Shown here: positions 24,327-37,055 of the stretch, one piece after another
How the letters are laid out: every line of letters begins with the position of its first letter
Numbering within the stretch: position 1 is the first letter of the stretch
Assembly (NCBI GenBank): GCA_008508345.1
Contig: QNGE01000935.1
Coordinates: 143,458 to 207,457, forward strand
Direction: 5' to 3'
DNA from: Paragonimus westermani
Lineage: Eukaryota; Platyhelminthes; Trematoda; Plagiorchiida; Troglotrematidae
Length of the DNA stretch: 64,000 bases
Program-made: the position numbers and the translations under genes
The notes under the pieces: generated by a model
Seen by the model: only the letters and a program-made list of their open reading frames with translations
Database searches by the model: none
Told to the model about the DNA's origin: nothing

Positions 24327-24352
24327 AAGAGAACCAGAAGGAATCTCAGCTT

Positions 24353-24390
24353 CTACGGACGGCCTTCTGTGCATATTTAAACGTCCGTAG
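24353..24390 (+). promoter_or_regulatory. TATA-like box inside a 9-base inverted repeat
   Basis: TATTTAAA at 24374-24381 lies 30 bases upstream of the ATG at 24411. It is bracketed by perfect 9-base inverted repeats, CTACGGACG (24353-24361) and CGTCCGTAG (24382-24390). The spacing suits a core promoter with a very short leader. Whether the palindrome is a binding site is inference. Confidence 0.35.
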
Positions 24391-24410
24391 CACAGCGATA
24401 AACGAAGAAA

Positions 24411-24632
24411 ATGCTAAGATTATTGTTGTTGGGCGTTACGCTCGTAGCATTTGTGTCCCAAAGTGGGTCTCATTTGGCTCTGGGTTAGATCAGCGATCAT
24501 TTTAGAAGCCGTTACGGACGCACGTCACGTAGTGTGAAGGACTCAAGGAAGTGCCATCATAATAATTTGGACATTAAAAGCGGAGATTCAGGTGACCGAT
24601 GTTTGAAAGCTTTCAAAATCAATACATCGTAA
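24411..24632 (+). CDS. Candidate secreted peptide gene, signal-peptide exon plus short exon
   Basis: ATG at 24411 opens a classic signal peptide, MLRLLLLGVTLVAFVSQSGS, with cleavage expected near the serines. The frame meets TAG at 24486, but a GTTAGA donor at 24484 (phase 1) can join an exon starting 24592 after AGATTCAG, giving DRCLKAFKINTS and TAA at 24630. The product would be a secreted peptide of about 38 residues with a very short mature part. The second exon could instead end at GTAACT (24629) and continue further. No family recognised. Confidence 0.33.
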
Positions 24633-26279
24633 CTGCTAACCGCTTTGATCTCAATATGACCTAAAAAACTTTTATTGGTAAGTTTCTTGACGCAGGCTTC
24701 TGTCTCAAGTACTAGGCATTACTGCCGTTCTGTCTCAAGTACTAGGCATCACTGCCGTTCTATGTACTTTTATCGCTCTTTGGGAGACAATATATCCCTG
24801 ATTAACGTAATCGATAATAATTACATTTAGAGACAAGTGTTATCTACCCCCTTCTCTGACGTTTTGCAACTGCAATATAAAGATAGTACATTAAGTAACG
24901 CTTAACTGAGGACATGATATCTCTCAAAACCTCCTCGACTCGGCGCCTTGTATTCTTCACTGGACCTGATAGGAAAAATTCGCCGCAGTGGTATACGCCA
25001 GTGGATAACCTCTGGAACGATGACCTATTCAAAAACTCGTGGTCGTGACTATACCTGATTTATTTGAGACACTGAATACCTAAAGGAGATGTGAGTTTCA
25101 GTAGTCGTCTGGACATAACACATGAATGTCCCAAACACACGCAGTGGTCCACACCAATTGCCTCCTCGGTATGGAAGAGAGCGACTATCTAATCCGTTTG
25201 ACTTCATGACTATACTGTGAAGACTGCAGATCCAATGATTACAATAACCTCTCTGGCAACGTGTTGAAGATAATATGTAGTTACAGGAAAAATTACAAGT
25301 TGAAATGAACTTATATGAGATTGAGCTGCTAAGCATGAACAGTACCGATAATCAAGAATGAACTCTTCAGATGACTGATGACTAGTTTTGGTCAGAATGT
25401 CATCTGCAACATTTACTATTTTCTTCTGTCAATTTAATTGAGTTTCCTTGTGCGAGAAAGTTCAGCGGAAGAAACCTACAAGTTTGTTTACCTAGTCCTG
25501 TAAAAACTGGAGTGTTTTTGTGAATACAGTGCTGCGAGGTATTAGTGATAAGGCAAACAGGTTTCAGGCAATTTCCACATGTGAACTTTAGGCATCTTAC
25601 GATCATACGAATCTACTTCTGGCTGAGAAATAACGACTGGTTTTGCGCAATCTGTAACTGATGGAAAGACTTAAGCCACTGAGTTCTTAAAACATGAACA
25701 CAAAGTTTGTATAGTTTTTACAGCTGGAAGGCGCTGAGATTCTGTTGTATGCTGTTTACAGCGCTTCTTCTGGGCATTAATACAGACTTTATAACTTGAG
25801 TGACACAAACCACGTAGTTTGTTTTGAAGACACGTTTGCCTGGAAGGCAAGGTTATGAAAGTCTACTGATTGTGCCGTACTCGTTCCAGGAACCTGAACA
25901 TAACTAGCATACCTATATTTTCAAAACTTGCTTCTAATTGCACAGTTAGCTTGAATTTTATTCTAAATGTTAGCAGAAGAACTGTTAACAATAGCATAAA
26001 TTTACTTTGTTAAACTGCATTGAATTCACATCAGACTATAATAGGGGCAAAAATAACCTCAAAATAGCACAAGAGTTTGCCTGTTTGCATATCTATGGAA
26101 GCCACACCGAATACTAATGACCACATCCGACGATGTCAGAGAAAATCGATCACCGCTTCAATCACAACTGTGAGTAAGTTCTCATCTGCGACAGTGCTTG
26201 ATGTGCATTTCAACTGCGCTTGCGACCCCACCTGCTATTGTCTAAGTGTCACATAGACGATACAGTTCTATGGTCAGCT
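24633..26279. other. Non-coding stretch
   Basis: Contains the 30-base tandem duplication at 24698-24760. Short minus-strand frames at 25032-24844, 25336-25049 and 25606-25400 lack convincing splice sites. Nothing else recognised. Confidence 0.4.
24698..24760. repeat. Two-copy 30-base tandem repeat
   Basis: A 30-base unit containing CTCAAGTACTAGGCAT is present twice with one T/C difference. This is too short to be an assembly join and has no N nearby. Confidence 0.85.
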
Positions 26280-28560
26280 ACTCACCACAATCCCCTCGAC
26301 ACCGGGGGGTGACCAGCCGTTTGTTCTGGGTAATTCGACTGCGCAAATTGGACGCAACTCAGCAGCCTGACTGGAAGTAATCAGTTCCCATGGCATTGGT
26401 GCGGTACGAGAGAAAGGTAGTCGTCTTCCCCACACATGTGTCTCTCAAGTGGTAATTATCACAAACACCTGATCTTAGTTTGATAGGGGTGGTAACACGA
26501 CGTGGATTCGTCCACCAGATGGACACCACCATCTGCTTGACTGCGTGATCGTACCATAGAGTGACATTCCCGAGGTACGTATTACCAGAGTGATGCCTTC
26601 GACTGGACGCAGCACGGTTTATAGTCTGGTTGGGACCACACTTTTGGAGGTTTGTTTCTTGTAGATCAGCGGCAGCAGCAGGATGATGGTAGGCTGGAGA
26701 AGTTAAAGACGAGGATCATGTTTCAGCTTGAAATTGCCGTTTATCACAGAAACATTCGAGTATCCAGTAGCCTTGACAATATTTGACGACACCTCAAGGA
26801 GTAGACCGCGACAACAGCTGTCGAAAAGTTTGCACCCACTGTCAGAACGGCCCCTAATGATTCGACGCGGAACGAAGTGTTGACTGTTTTCACAAAGGAA
26901 CCCAAACACTGAGGCAAAAGATCCACGGTACGGAGCGGTCCCTGTCAACCAGACAAACGACTTGGAATCAAAGACAACATTCATTTTGTCGCAACTTCTG
27001 CATTCCCGTAGACTTTTCACCAGGCCTTCTTCAAAACGAAGCATTGCAATCGAGTCCTGATCGTGAGGATATCGAATAGAGTTGGTAGGGTAATGTTCGA
27101 CTTAAAATCAAGGACTACTTGTGGAAAAGCTGTGTGAGTTGATGTAGAGTTACGAAGATCAGTGTTAACGAGTAAAGTTATGTGACCTGCTCAAGGAGAT
27201 TTTTCATCTCTGCTCAGTCTACTAAAGCACTAGTTGATGGCGACTGACATTTTACGAATACTATAGGAATACATCATGAGGGCCTGGTACAAACAATCTG
27301 GTAACCTGTCAAATTGACTGGTCACTGTTAGCCGGATGTCATTGGATAGTCCGTCAAAACAGACCATAAGTGAGTCACCTGCTCTTGCTCTAGATCTGAC
27401 AGAGGTGTACAGGGTTATCAAAAAACTGTTAGGTGGGAAGACGCCTGGAAGAAGATAGGTTGTCCGAAGAACATTTTAATCCCGGAGACTTAAATTTGGT
27501 ACATGCCCCACCTCGGTTTTCTCCATCATATTAGAAAAAAAACGATCCTTCAGGATTTCAAAGACGCCTTCATTGTATCTTTGTTTAAGGGTAGGGGTAA
27601 AAGTGAAGAATCGACATTTCTCAAGCCATCAGTTCGATGAACCGTGCTAAAAAGGTTCTAGTAGGAATTCCGCCGAACCGAATCATTTCGGAAGTTTGGA
27701 AATCAATGCTCCTTAGGAGCAGTGTTAATTCTCGGCAAGTCGCAGTACCATTGACTTGGTGTTCTCCGTTCTCCCCATATAGGAGAAGTGCTGCGAATGC
27801 AATCGACTGCCACGAGTTCTTTCCGTGGAGGTTGGACGGTGATTGGTAAGCTTGTTAACCGAATTAAGATTTTGCACGTAGGTATGAAGACGAAGGTGCC
27901 GTCGGCAGAAACGACCTCTGGTGATTCTGGCAGTGTCACTGGCATGAAGCGTGGCCGTGTCCAAGCCCCACCCTTACTGAGTCTATATGTGATCACAATA
28001 CCACCAGCTGCGTTTCGGAACTCGGAGGACGGCATACCAGATGAGTACGTCAAGGATGGCCATTTGATGTATAATCGATGTTTTGGCTCTCAAGTCAGTT
28101 AAGTAACCCGACAATGCGCATGCTTTTGTTTGTAGATAGTAGTGCGCACGGAGCGAAGGAGAACCATAGCGATCGACTACAATATTCACAACCACAGTAG
28201 CCAATTTCGATTTGGATATGAACACCAGTAAGAAATGCTTTTCTTTCAGCCTTCTCTGAGTGGAAGTTCGATGCCTACAACTGAAGTCCTTGTTAATATA
28301 GACAGTAATGGTTGCTTGGGTTTCTGTCAATCAGTTAGTAATCTGTAGATAGATCTGTTCATGGACCAAGGTTATTACTTAGCGTAGCCAAAAATAGATC
28401 TGTTTTCGAAGGTCTTGAGGGATGTATCTAGAAGAACCGTAGCGTGACGATAAAAGCCAAGTTGTTTGTTTACTTAGCAAATTTGCTGTCCACATTGTAG
28501 TAGGTCAATGAAAACTAGGTATTGAGACGCTGACAACTGCAATATGTAAGCCACTTCCTT
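26280..28560 (+). mobile_element. RTE-class non-LTR retrotransposon, decayed
   Basis: Plus-strand frames give the end of an RTE apurinic endonuclease around 26340-26690 (HHHLLDCVIVP, corresponding to the family's WHLLDYVLVR) and then reverse transcriptase blocks: SGGKTPG-like LLGGKTPG and DFKDAFIVSLFKGRGKSE near 27430-27610, GCVxAPPLFSLY-like VQAPPLLSLY at ~27970, and a late block FQPSLSGSSMPTTEVLVN near 28240. Blocks lie in different frames with many stops, so the copy is inactive. The long minus-strand frames over it are shadows. The element is directly followed by a CR1-like LINE in the same orientation. Confidence 0.82.
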
Positions 28561-28999
28561 TTAGATTACACTTCTCAGACACTACGCTAGAGGATTTCGA
28601 GTTGATGACATTGGACGAGAACCCCAATTGTTGGATCGTATAGTTCTGGGCTACCACTCAGTACGTCAGCTTAGAACATCCACATCATAACTAGTTCCTT
28701 ACTGCACTGACCGTCTCGCAGTATAAACCGGGTCGTCCTATCTGTTGTGTAGAGCAGGGTGAATAGATGAAAACGTACCACTGATGACTCCTCCATCAGT
28801 GTCCTATCAAATTTAGCTCTCAGGTCACCCCGGACCTCCATTTTTAGTAATTGCTGTACAGGCCCTGAAATGGGTGCAGCTAATCATAGTAACGCTGTCT
28901 CCTCGAATTCCATCTTTAACCAATCAGACGCTGATCGCCCTTGTACCTTGTATAGGATAAGAGGGTGAAGTGACATGAGTGCTTTCAACGTTCACAAGG

Positions 29000-31900
29000 A
29001 CGATAGACTCGATGCCTGTTGAACCTCTGAGAGTAGAACCCAGGACAGTAGTCAACATATGGACCTAACAGCATCCGCATTACCTAGCCGGTAGTGGTCA
29101 TACACTACAGGCGATTTCACAGCCTTCGCTACCGATCTGGTTGGAGTAAATATAGTCCTTAGCACGACGGCCACAGTTTCAATGGTAGACTGGATTCCCG
29201 TTAACAGTCGACTCTGTGCTGTCCGCCGGGCGGATTCAATTAAGATCAGCTCTAGGTGCAAAACTCCCAAAAATCGTTTCATTGTGTCTGCTTACGCTCC
29301 GACTGTCTGCAGTAATTTCGGTATCAGGGAAGCCTTTTACTCGGATCTAGCCACCCTTCTTCGGTCGACACATGATTGTAATGTAGTTGTTTTGGCCGGA
29401 AATATGAACGCCCAGATCGGCCGCCTTGGTGAGGTCGAGTCTTGTTTAGGTGGCTGGTTTAGGGTAATTTCACACCAATCAGCTGAGGGCGGGCGATTGT
29501 TGCAGCTGTGCGCTGAGCATAAGCTATTTTTAGCCGGCATTAATTTTAGACATCGTGCGCGTCATTGTCATAATTGGCACTCTCCTTCTCCGGATCAGGT
29601 CTGGTCTCAGGTAGACCACATAGCTGTTAGGTATGGGTGGCGGAGCTGCATTCAGGACTGTCGTTCTTATTGGAGCATATACGTGGATTCTGACCATGTG
29701 TTGTTACGTTGCCGTTAATTTGGCTGGACAACGACCCCACTGGTAGCATCGACTGGCAGTTGAGAAACGGGGTATGCTGGCGGTAGAGCCTACGTACTAA
29801 ACCAGCTTAGAAAGCAACTTCGGTGTTTCCCACTCCGAAGACCGTAATGGTTGCTGGACCCATACCTCACAGGCCGTTCATGAAGCAGGTACAGTGGCAT
29901 GGGGAACGGTGGTTCGTGGGTTGAACGAACATTGGATCTCATAGTCGTAGGGGGATTTTCGTTGGATGCAAGACAGCGTTCCTCCTAGTAGTTAACATAA
30001 TTTATGAAGGATATCCGCTGGACGTTGAAGCGAAGTCTGATGGCTAATCGTGAGGATTTACCAAGGGAGAAATCTAGATATATGGAAACCGTTTCAGTTT
30101 GTCGGTCCTACTGGTCAAAGGTGACTGTCCGTCAGTGTGGTTGTCAACGAGGCACGTGGTTAGAGCGGTGGGCGGAACATTTTGAGGGTCAATTTAGCTG
30201 GTCTCCTGTTTCCAGTATGCCGCCGTCGTAAACTCGCAGTCTAGTCCCTTGGTTGATAGGTTTGGAACCACCTCCTAAGACCTTTGTCAGCAAGTGAATT
30301 TCGGTTCTCAACCGTGATAGGACTGTTGGTCCAGATGATCTCCTGTTGGTGGTTTTCAACGAAGGTGGAGGAGGAGGAGGAGTGGTTATTAGATGCTTTG
30401 ACTCAGTTGTCTCAGCTTGTATGAACTGCGGAGACCATTCCTCAGTGCTGGACTCAGTCGGTAATAGTTCTCATATTCCAGAGAGGTGACCGGGGCTCTT
30501 TGGAAAACCGCACGGGAGTTAGTTTAACGCCGGTCACTATTAGGGTTTTGACATCCATTGTACTTCGTCGACTCGCTGCAGCTCGAGAGGTAGACATTAG
30601 GGAAGAGCAGGCTGGTTTCGCCTGGGCGTGGTGTGTGGATCACATTTTGGTCTTCGCGAAATTCTTGTGCAGTGTCATATGTACCGCCGTCCAACAGTTG
30701 CTGTATTTCTCGATTATCAATGTGCGTTTGATTCGGTGGATTTTTTTGGTGGCGGCGGTGGTTCACCGCTTATCTAAACCCCAACACAACAAAGGATCTG
30801 GCGCACGACTAATCCATGTATCGCGTTAAAGATACAACATCAAGACTGGACGAACGGTCTCATTGTTGTGCCTTCCGTTATTCGCCAATTCATCTGTTCC
30901 GTATTCCACCAATTGACATTCAGTTCATGATGTTGCATGTGCTAATGACATCAGCAAATGACAAACGGTGATTTATTGAATACTGTTGTACATCCATATA
31001 TTGGCGTCTCAATCCATGAATAACAATTGCTTACTGCTGCCAGTACCAAGTCTTCGCCTCATTACTTGCGTGGGAGGTTTCAATCCATGTACGATTTCTA
31101 GGGCTATTCGAAACCTCTAATTCCGAGTATCACAGACTGATCTACACTTTTAGAGTCGGTTAAACGCGGGGTTCTACCGCTCAAGTATGTGAGCATACTG
31201 TCGGCTTTTATTCCCATACTTCATTTCAGGTTAGGGTTGATGGTGAACTGTCTGACAGTTTTAGCACCAGGAGCGGTGTACATCAAGATTATTCACTTTC
31301 ACAATCCTTGTTTAATTTTCTCATTGATATAGTAATGAGGAACTGTGTGAGGCGCACACAAGATGCCATTATGGACGTCACACCTGTCGGAAAATGAACT
31401 GATCTTGTGTACACTAACGACAGTGTTGTTTGACAATTTATAGGCAGCATGCACAACGCGTTCTGCTACATACATCGAAATGCAATTTTCACCCACGAAA
31501 TGAGAATGGTCTCTGCAGGACTGCTACAGTTATGTAGATTTAATGTTGGGCGTTGAATTTTTTTAGGTTTTCGATCGGTTTGTTGACTTCAGTAGTAGCA
31601 TTAACAGCGGTGGTGTTATACAAAATGAACTAGGAGCCTATATTTCCGAGGTTAAGACGGTATTCACCAGACAGGGTGTCTCAGGAGACAGAGAAAGTCT
31701 CTTGCGGTTTAAGGGACTCTGATATAGGGCGATACTGACACCTGTGCTACTTTGCATCTGTAAAAATTGGCCACTCAGGGTAGAAGTGAAGTAGCCTCAG
31801 CCGCTAGAACATCACTTTGTGCGTTCGATCGCAGGCATCAAATGACACTTCCGGGTAAGCACAGAAGAAGGTGAGAAGCGAGTATTTGATGTCACATAAG

Positions 31901-32270
31901 TCTCTCCTCTCAATCTTTGGGCCTGAACAGACTCAGATGGTTAGGCCATTTACCAAGAATGCCAGCTAGTCGTCTGCTACACTGGGCACTCTGCAGATAT
32001 CTCCGCTCAGCGGCAGAAGGTACAAGGTGAACAAATGATAACCTGGAAGAAAGAAACGAATTGGTTCACGAAGGACTTGACCACTCTAGTACGGGTTCGT
32101 CTGCTAGTCCGAGGCACTCGCGACTCAGAGTCGGTGACTCGAGGCTTTAGGAGAAATGGCAGCTGGTCGGGCTCAGTGGTTTAATTGTTGCCGTTGTTCA
32201 ACCGAGTTGCTTATGGAGTGGATGCGCGTGGTGATGCGGGGTAGTGAAAACCATAATGAGGACTGTTGTA
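29000..32270 (+). mobile_element. CR1-like non-LTR retrotransposon (LINE), near full-length ORF2, decayed
   Basis: An APE endonuclease is readable at 29182-29718: VVVLAGNMNAQIGRL (family GDMNAQ, catalytic Asp now Asn), LLQLCAEHKLFLAGINFRH, and the C-terminal QVDHIAVRYGWR and DSDHVLL. The linker WLERWAEHFEGQFSW is at ~30150-30200. Reverse transcriptase begins GVSLTPVTIRVL, LRRLAAAREVDIREEQAGF at 30510-30620; the catalytic YADDI box near 30945 reads CANDIS, so an Asp is lost there too. The 3' domain RLRWLGHLPRMPASRLLHW lies at ~31930-31990, and the ORF end (MAAGRAQW) at ~32155. The boundaries, especially the 5' one, are approximate. Several frameshifts and stops make it dead. Confidence 0.85.
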
Positions 32271-34239
32271 TAACAGGCAGTTTCGTTGTGAGAAGTATAC
32301 TACTCACAAGTAGCAGGAGACATTCAAGAACAAAATGGCAAGCCTCAAACGCCAGGAAGACGACGAGCAAGAAGAGAACATCGGAATAGTTTGTGAGAGC
32401 TATGTGAAAACTTTCCTCAAGGCGAATGAAAACTTTCTATCAACCAGTGTATGTGAGTTTATGCCTGCCATGCAAATGAGTGCGTGCGTGGTACAATTTT
32501 GACATGACCTGTACGGGAGTTTGCTCAATAAACGAATTCGCGTGCCAAGCGTCTCTTGAGCTCACAAGATGTCTTGTTAATGATACCCTACTTTCATTTG
32601 TGGTTCATTTTTTTACAGGGTCCTGGCACATTGGTGTTGGACATTGAGTAGTGAAACAGTAGTTTTTGGTGGTTTGATTCCTTTGCTTTCCATATATTTC
32701 TTTTCGGATGGGCTTTTTTTTCTTCATAGTTTTATGTCAATGAAGTGTCAGCGAGAACCACCGACCTACTACTTTCTTCGAGGTTGAAAGCAATGTTCAT
32801 GATGATGATCGCAGAAGGAGGCAACCGTGATCAAGACAGTCTGATTCAGCGCGATTCGGTTAGGCGTCTAAAAGTCCATGGAACTAGAGATGCGTGGTCG
32901 CGAATTCATGCATGCGGTATGTAAGACAAAAATAGGCTTCATCGTTCATGACGACCAGGCGACCGATACAGTCGAGAACGCGCAGGTCTTTTCGGACTGT
33001 TCCGTCAACAACGTACTCACGATGAAATGTCCAAAAACAGACGGTGAATACACTGGGCGCAAGGCCATGACAACCATTCTTATCAGTCAACGACCCAGTT
33101 AGTTTTGTTAATCCAGTGCACTGCTGTGCAGAAAACGGGGCCATAGCAATCCAAAATCCTTTCTTCTCCTCAGTTTTACTGGCACGTTTTATGCTGAAGG
33201 TTTTGTTCTGCTTTTCCGTCGACATTTGTGTTCAATCGTCTGCATAGATACGGAAAGCATCAATGTATGCTTTTGCACTGAACTTTCCCTAGTCTTATGT
33301 TTCTTCCTTATTTGGATTTTCCCATTGGAGACTCCATACATTTAATTTCCAAGAGGTGTAAGGAATTCATTTTCACTCTATTCTACTATCCGGCTGGCTG
33401 GCGATGGCCGCTTGGACCTCCAGTCATTTATCCTGGGCATCTGTTTTCTGGGTTACACTGAACACAGAATATGTGAGTAGTGCAATGTGGTTCAGTGCAA
33501 GTCAGTTTCAGTGAGAGATTTCCCCAGAAGTCTTTTGGTTTCCGTCGCTGTGATAAGCCAACTCGGAAACACACACCGCCAACCAAACCGTGCTTATTCT
33601 TCAATATTACAAACCATTATACAAACACCGTTTACAGGTAACAGCCTATCTGGACAACAACCCGATCGTAAAACACTTGGACAGTTGGTTAAACATGATT
33701 GTCGAAACGGAATAAGGGGTCAAAACGCTAGTCGACATTTTCAGTGGGGTGAACGCCCATCCAGTTGGCAGGACACTTTCGAACAGTCTCGCACACAACT
33801 GAAGTATTGGTTTGTCTTTAGGTGGAACACATGACAGCTTGATAGCGTTGACCTTTAGATCAGCGTGATAGGCATCACACTACGTTCCGTCAAGACGCGG
33901 TGCACACAGTACCCATCACATACGTACTTTTGGCAATGTTAATGGTAGCCGGAAACGCGGATATATTAATTCAAGCCACAGTGATTTGTGACGTTTGAGG
34001 TTGAGCATATGGTGAAATTTTCATCGTATTTTGTACTCTAGTTTTCAACCGATGGGACGGGCTACCTATCCTCTGGTAACCATTCACAACAGCTGTTGGT
34101 TTTAATCTTGGAATGTGTGTGAGTACAGCACACTAGATGCAAGTTCAAACAAATAGTAGATCAAAGTATCATATGCACATTATATCCAGCATTTACCACT
34201 AATATTCGTTTCGTTTCACCTGAAAATATCGGACATTTT
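32271..34239. other. Stretch with unassigned overlapping ORFs
   Basis: A 113-codon minus-strand ATG frame (33225-32884, starting MSTEKQNKTFSIKRASKTEE) overlaps a 74-codon plus-strand frame; both are CpG-rich and neither is recognised. A plus-strand block ending at a GTGAGT donor near 33471 is open in all three frames, so it cannot be phased. A plus-strand frame runs 33487-33834. None has enough support to call a gene. Confidence 0.3.
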
Positions 34240-34560
34240 TTCATCCTAACCACTTTGTTTTCCGCAAGGAAAAATCAAACGGCAGCTTGGCTTTCCTAGA
34301 CATCTTATTTACTGGACGACAGGTTGGTCTACTACATGTTTCAGTGTACCGCAAGTCCACTTGGAGCAGCCAGTAGCTACAGTTTTTCATTCTTGCGACT
34401 GATGTTTACAAACGAAGTCTGATGCGAACACTGTTTCGAACAGCCTATCAGATCTGCACCGGCGGTTGCTTACAAGTAAAGAAAGAGTTGTTAGAGTAGG
34501 TGTTACTTGTAAAAAGAATAACCTGAGAAGTTTGTCAGAATTCACAGCCAGCAATGACCA
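34240..34560 (+). mobile_element. Penelope-like element, reverse transcriptase 3' fragment
   Basis: Plus-strand translation from about 34275 reads NGRLAFLDILFTGRQ, then SVYRKSTWS and KRSLMRTLFRTAYQIC, the conserved order of the post-catalytic Penelope region (LAFLDV, SVYRKPTWT, KRSVVRTL..RA). At least one stop interrupts it. Flanks are not recognisable as the same element. Confidence 0.75.
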
Positions 34561-34660
34561 ATGATTTCTGAGAGGCAGGTCGTTCTGAGCGTACCTTTCA
34601 AGAACTATTCCATTACAACTATCGTGAACTACAGGTTGATCAGTCCTGAACAGTACATAC

Positions 34661-34867
34661 GTTGACAGTGATTTGCAGTTGTTGCTTACAGCTGGTGGTG
34701 ATGATCCGCCTTTTCACAGTCGTGATCTGCTGAGGTGTTCCATCGCATACACAGTAGCTCATTTCATTCGCAGTCATAGTGGTGACAATGTTTATAGGAA
34801 AGATAAATGAGTACAAAAGGAAGTGGGTGAACACACGCCTAAGCGTTTGGTTCTCATGATGACACAA
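34661..34867 (-). CDS. Candidate exon with hydrophobic N-terminal segment, unidentified
   Basis: A minus-strand open frame contains RVFTHFLLYSFIFPINIV, followed by a short cysteine-containing part (SYCVCDGTP), and ends at AAC|GTATGT (34661/34660), phase 0. A rival donor, CT|GTAAGC, lies slightly earlier. There is no clear acceptor; an ATG occurs within the frame. Family unknown. Confidence 0.2.
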
Positions 34868-36893
34868 CTCACAGTAATGACATAAAAGATAATTTAATGT
34901 CCTGCCGTGTTTGCTACAAACAATATGATGAAAACAAGTTACGCTGCTGACCCAGACAACTCGTTCGACGTGTTAGTGTTAAATCAAAATCGGAACCTAC
35001 TCGTGCTCACTCGGATGAGGTTATTCACTACTTGCCGTTCGATCCTGTGTGTGCATAAGCTATTGAGTAAGGCAGTTGTCCGCCTTGAAACTGATAACCG
35101 TCCTTCTTTAAAGTTAACCCCGAATTTTGATGGCTACTTTTAATTTTGCTACCGCATGTCTTTTATATTTTATTAGTCTACTTTCGTAACTGAACAGGGT
35201 AGACAAAATGTTAACATCTCGCCATTTCCTATTTCTCTAACGGCGAGTAAGTACATGAAGTCTGTAAATTTCGTTCGTTTCCTCAGCTGTGATGGAACAC
35301 AAGGCTAGTCTCAAGCTGTTATGTCGTCAATAGACATAATTATAAAGCCTCCTGTTATCTACATGTCGTTCTTATAAAATGTGTTCTTTAACATCGCAGC
35401 GGTTCCCTTTTTCAGTTGTGATTATCTCCCGTACAATTCTCGAGCTCACCCAGATGCCTTCGATACAGGACTTATATGCATCAAAGTACCAGTGTAAAAT
35501 AATTATATGATTTGGCTTACACTCACTGTGTTCAGTCAGCTCAATTCCGACTCAGCGCAATGACTGAGTTAACGTGTGCATCCTGTTGGATCTCAAGATG
35601 TCCAGTGTATTCTTCTGGACCAGGTCCCAAAAGCACACCTGCTATTTGCCAGTAATTCCTCCGGTAGGCCTCAGAAGAACGAATTTCACACAGACATGGG
35701 GGTAGTTGTAAGAGGTTTGCCCTGAATACTCATCGTAAATGTGTATCGCTCCTGTTGGTAGCAGTTCTCTACCATCCGCCGAGTTCTTACGTTTTACATC
35801 CTTCAGGATCAGAACAGCACTGTGTCCACTGTTTTACTATGCCCGCTTCTTGAAGGTTTCAAAACTGCATGTCCAGCGTACTATTGCCCCACCTGCTAGA
35901 AACATTTCTTTATCCTCTTGCAAGCTCACAATCGACTATTTACTCGGGTCATCGTAGCCGTGGTTGCACGAAATTTGGTCTTGAAGAGCAATGCACAGTT
36001 GGCGTAATGGATATTTGTCTAATTCCTCTGTGATTTATCAGACGGAGACCTCAAGGGATCTGATCAATAATCAAACAAGTATTACACATCTACGTGCCAG
36101 ACACTGCAACGGAAATGACTGTCTATGAGGTACTACGTTTGCAATAACAATAACGGTTCACTATTACTTTCAGATGAAGGAAGGCCTTCCGACGGCTAGT
36201 GCGAGAAAGTTATAAAACCAAATTAAACTTAAGTGAGCAGTCACTCTCGACTCGGCTACTGATGGCTGAGCAGATAGCTCGAAACGAATACGTCCGTGAT
36301 CAGTGCATTTGGGTGTGGAGTGACGGGAAGAAAATAATCCCACTGTTGATGACCACAAGCTGAATACATCGATCTCACTTTTCATTGTCGATCTAAGGCC
36401 ACTGTGTGTTATTTGTTTTTATAGCTAGCTGTATGACAGTTACGTAACCTTATCAACCAGTGACCTACCGCTGTTAACGAAGATGAACGTTCGAAATCTT
36501 GAAAAATGGGTGGGAAGTGAGGAACAACTGCCAATATACATAATAAGTGAAAGCAAGAGGAATTCTAATTTCACCTGCATATTAGTGGAGATATAAGCAA
36601 GGAGATATATCGTTTAATGCCTGCTAGGAATGTGTGCCAGTAAAGAACGTAATCAAAAGGGTTCCGGTCATTTTCAAAGCTCGTCAGCTCGTCTCACAAA
36701 CAAGTACATATATACATACTCAAGCAGTACTAGCAAGGCGTCAGAGATTGGGATGGGTTAACACAATCCTCTCTTACAGTTAGTTGCAGTTTTTCATTTA
36801 GATCTGCATTTCAACCAGCCGTTTTCCGAAAAGTCACTAGTTACCACCTTCTCTTTTGTTAAATTTCATCACTATGACATATTTCTGTTACAG
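34868..36893. other. Stretch with one unassigned ATG ORF
   Basis: A plus-strand frame with in-frame ATG codons at about 34925 runs to TAA at 35143 (about 73 codons, ending LTPNFDGYF). No splice or poly(A) support and no known motif. The rest shows nothing recognised. Confidence 0.3.
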
Positions 36894-37055
36894 TGAGATC
36901 TCACTTGCCTATTAAATGTGGCATTCAAATTGTGTTACCAAAATCTACGAATATTCCCCAACAGATAAAACAGTGTTTAAACCGTTCACTGAGTTTTGTT
37001 AGTTCGATCTCGGTAAGGGGCTTAGCACGTAGGATCATTGGTCGGAGTGAACAAG
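36894..37055 (+). CDS. Candidate internal exon with good splice sites on both sides, unidentified
   Basis: A 162-base block lies between an excellent acceptor (ATATTTCTGTTACAG) and a strong donor (AACAAG|GTAATC). The only phase tested that stays open throughout gives 53 codons, phase 1 to phase 1, starting RSHLPIKCGIQIVLPKS and ending GLARRIIGRSEQ. The residues are basic and hydrophilic. The exon length divisible by three means it could be skipped without frame change. No neighbouring exon was matched and no family recognised. Confidence 0.38.

Noticed and set aside
26703..28330. Long minus-strand ORFs as genes
   Set aside because: They lie antisense to RTE endonuclease and reverse transcriptase blocks read on the plus strand.
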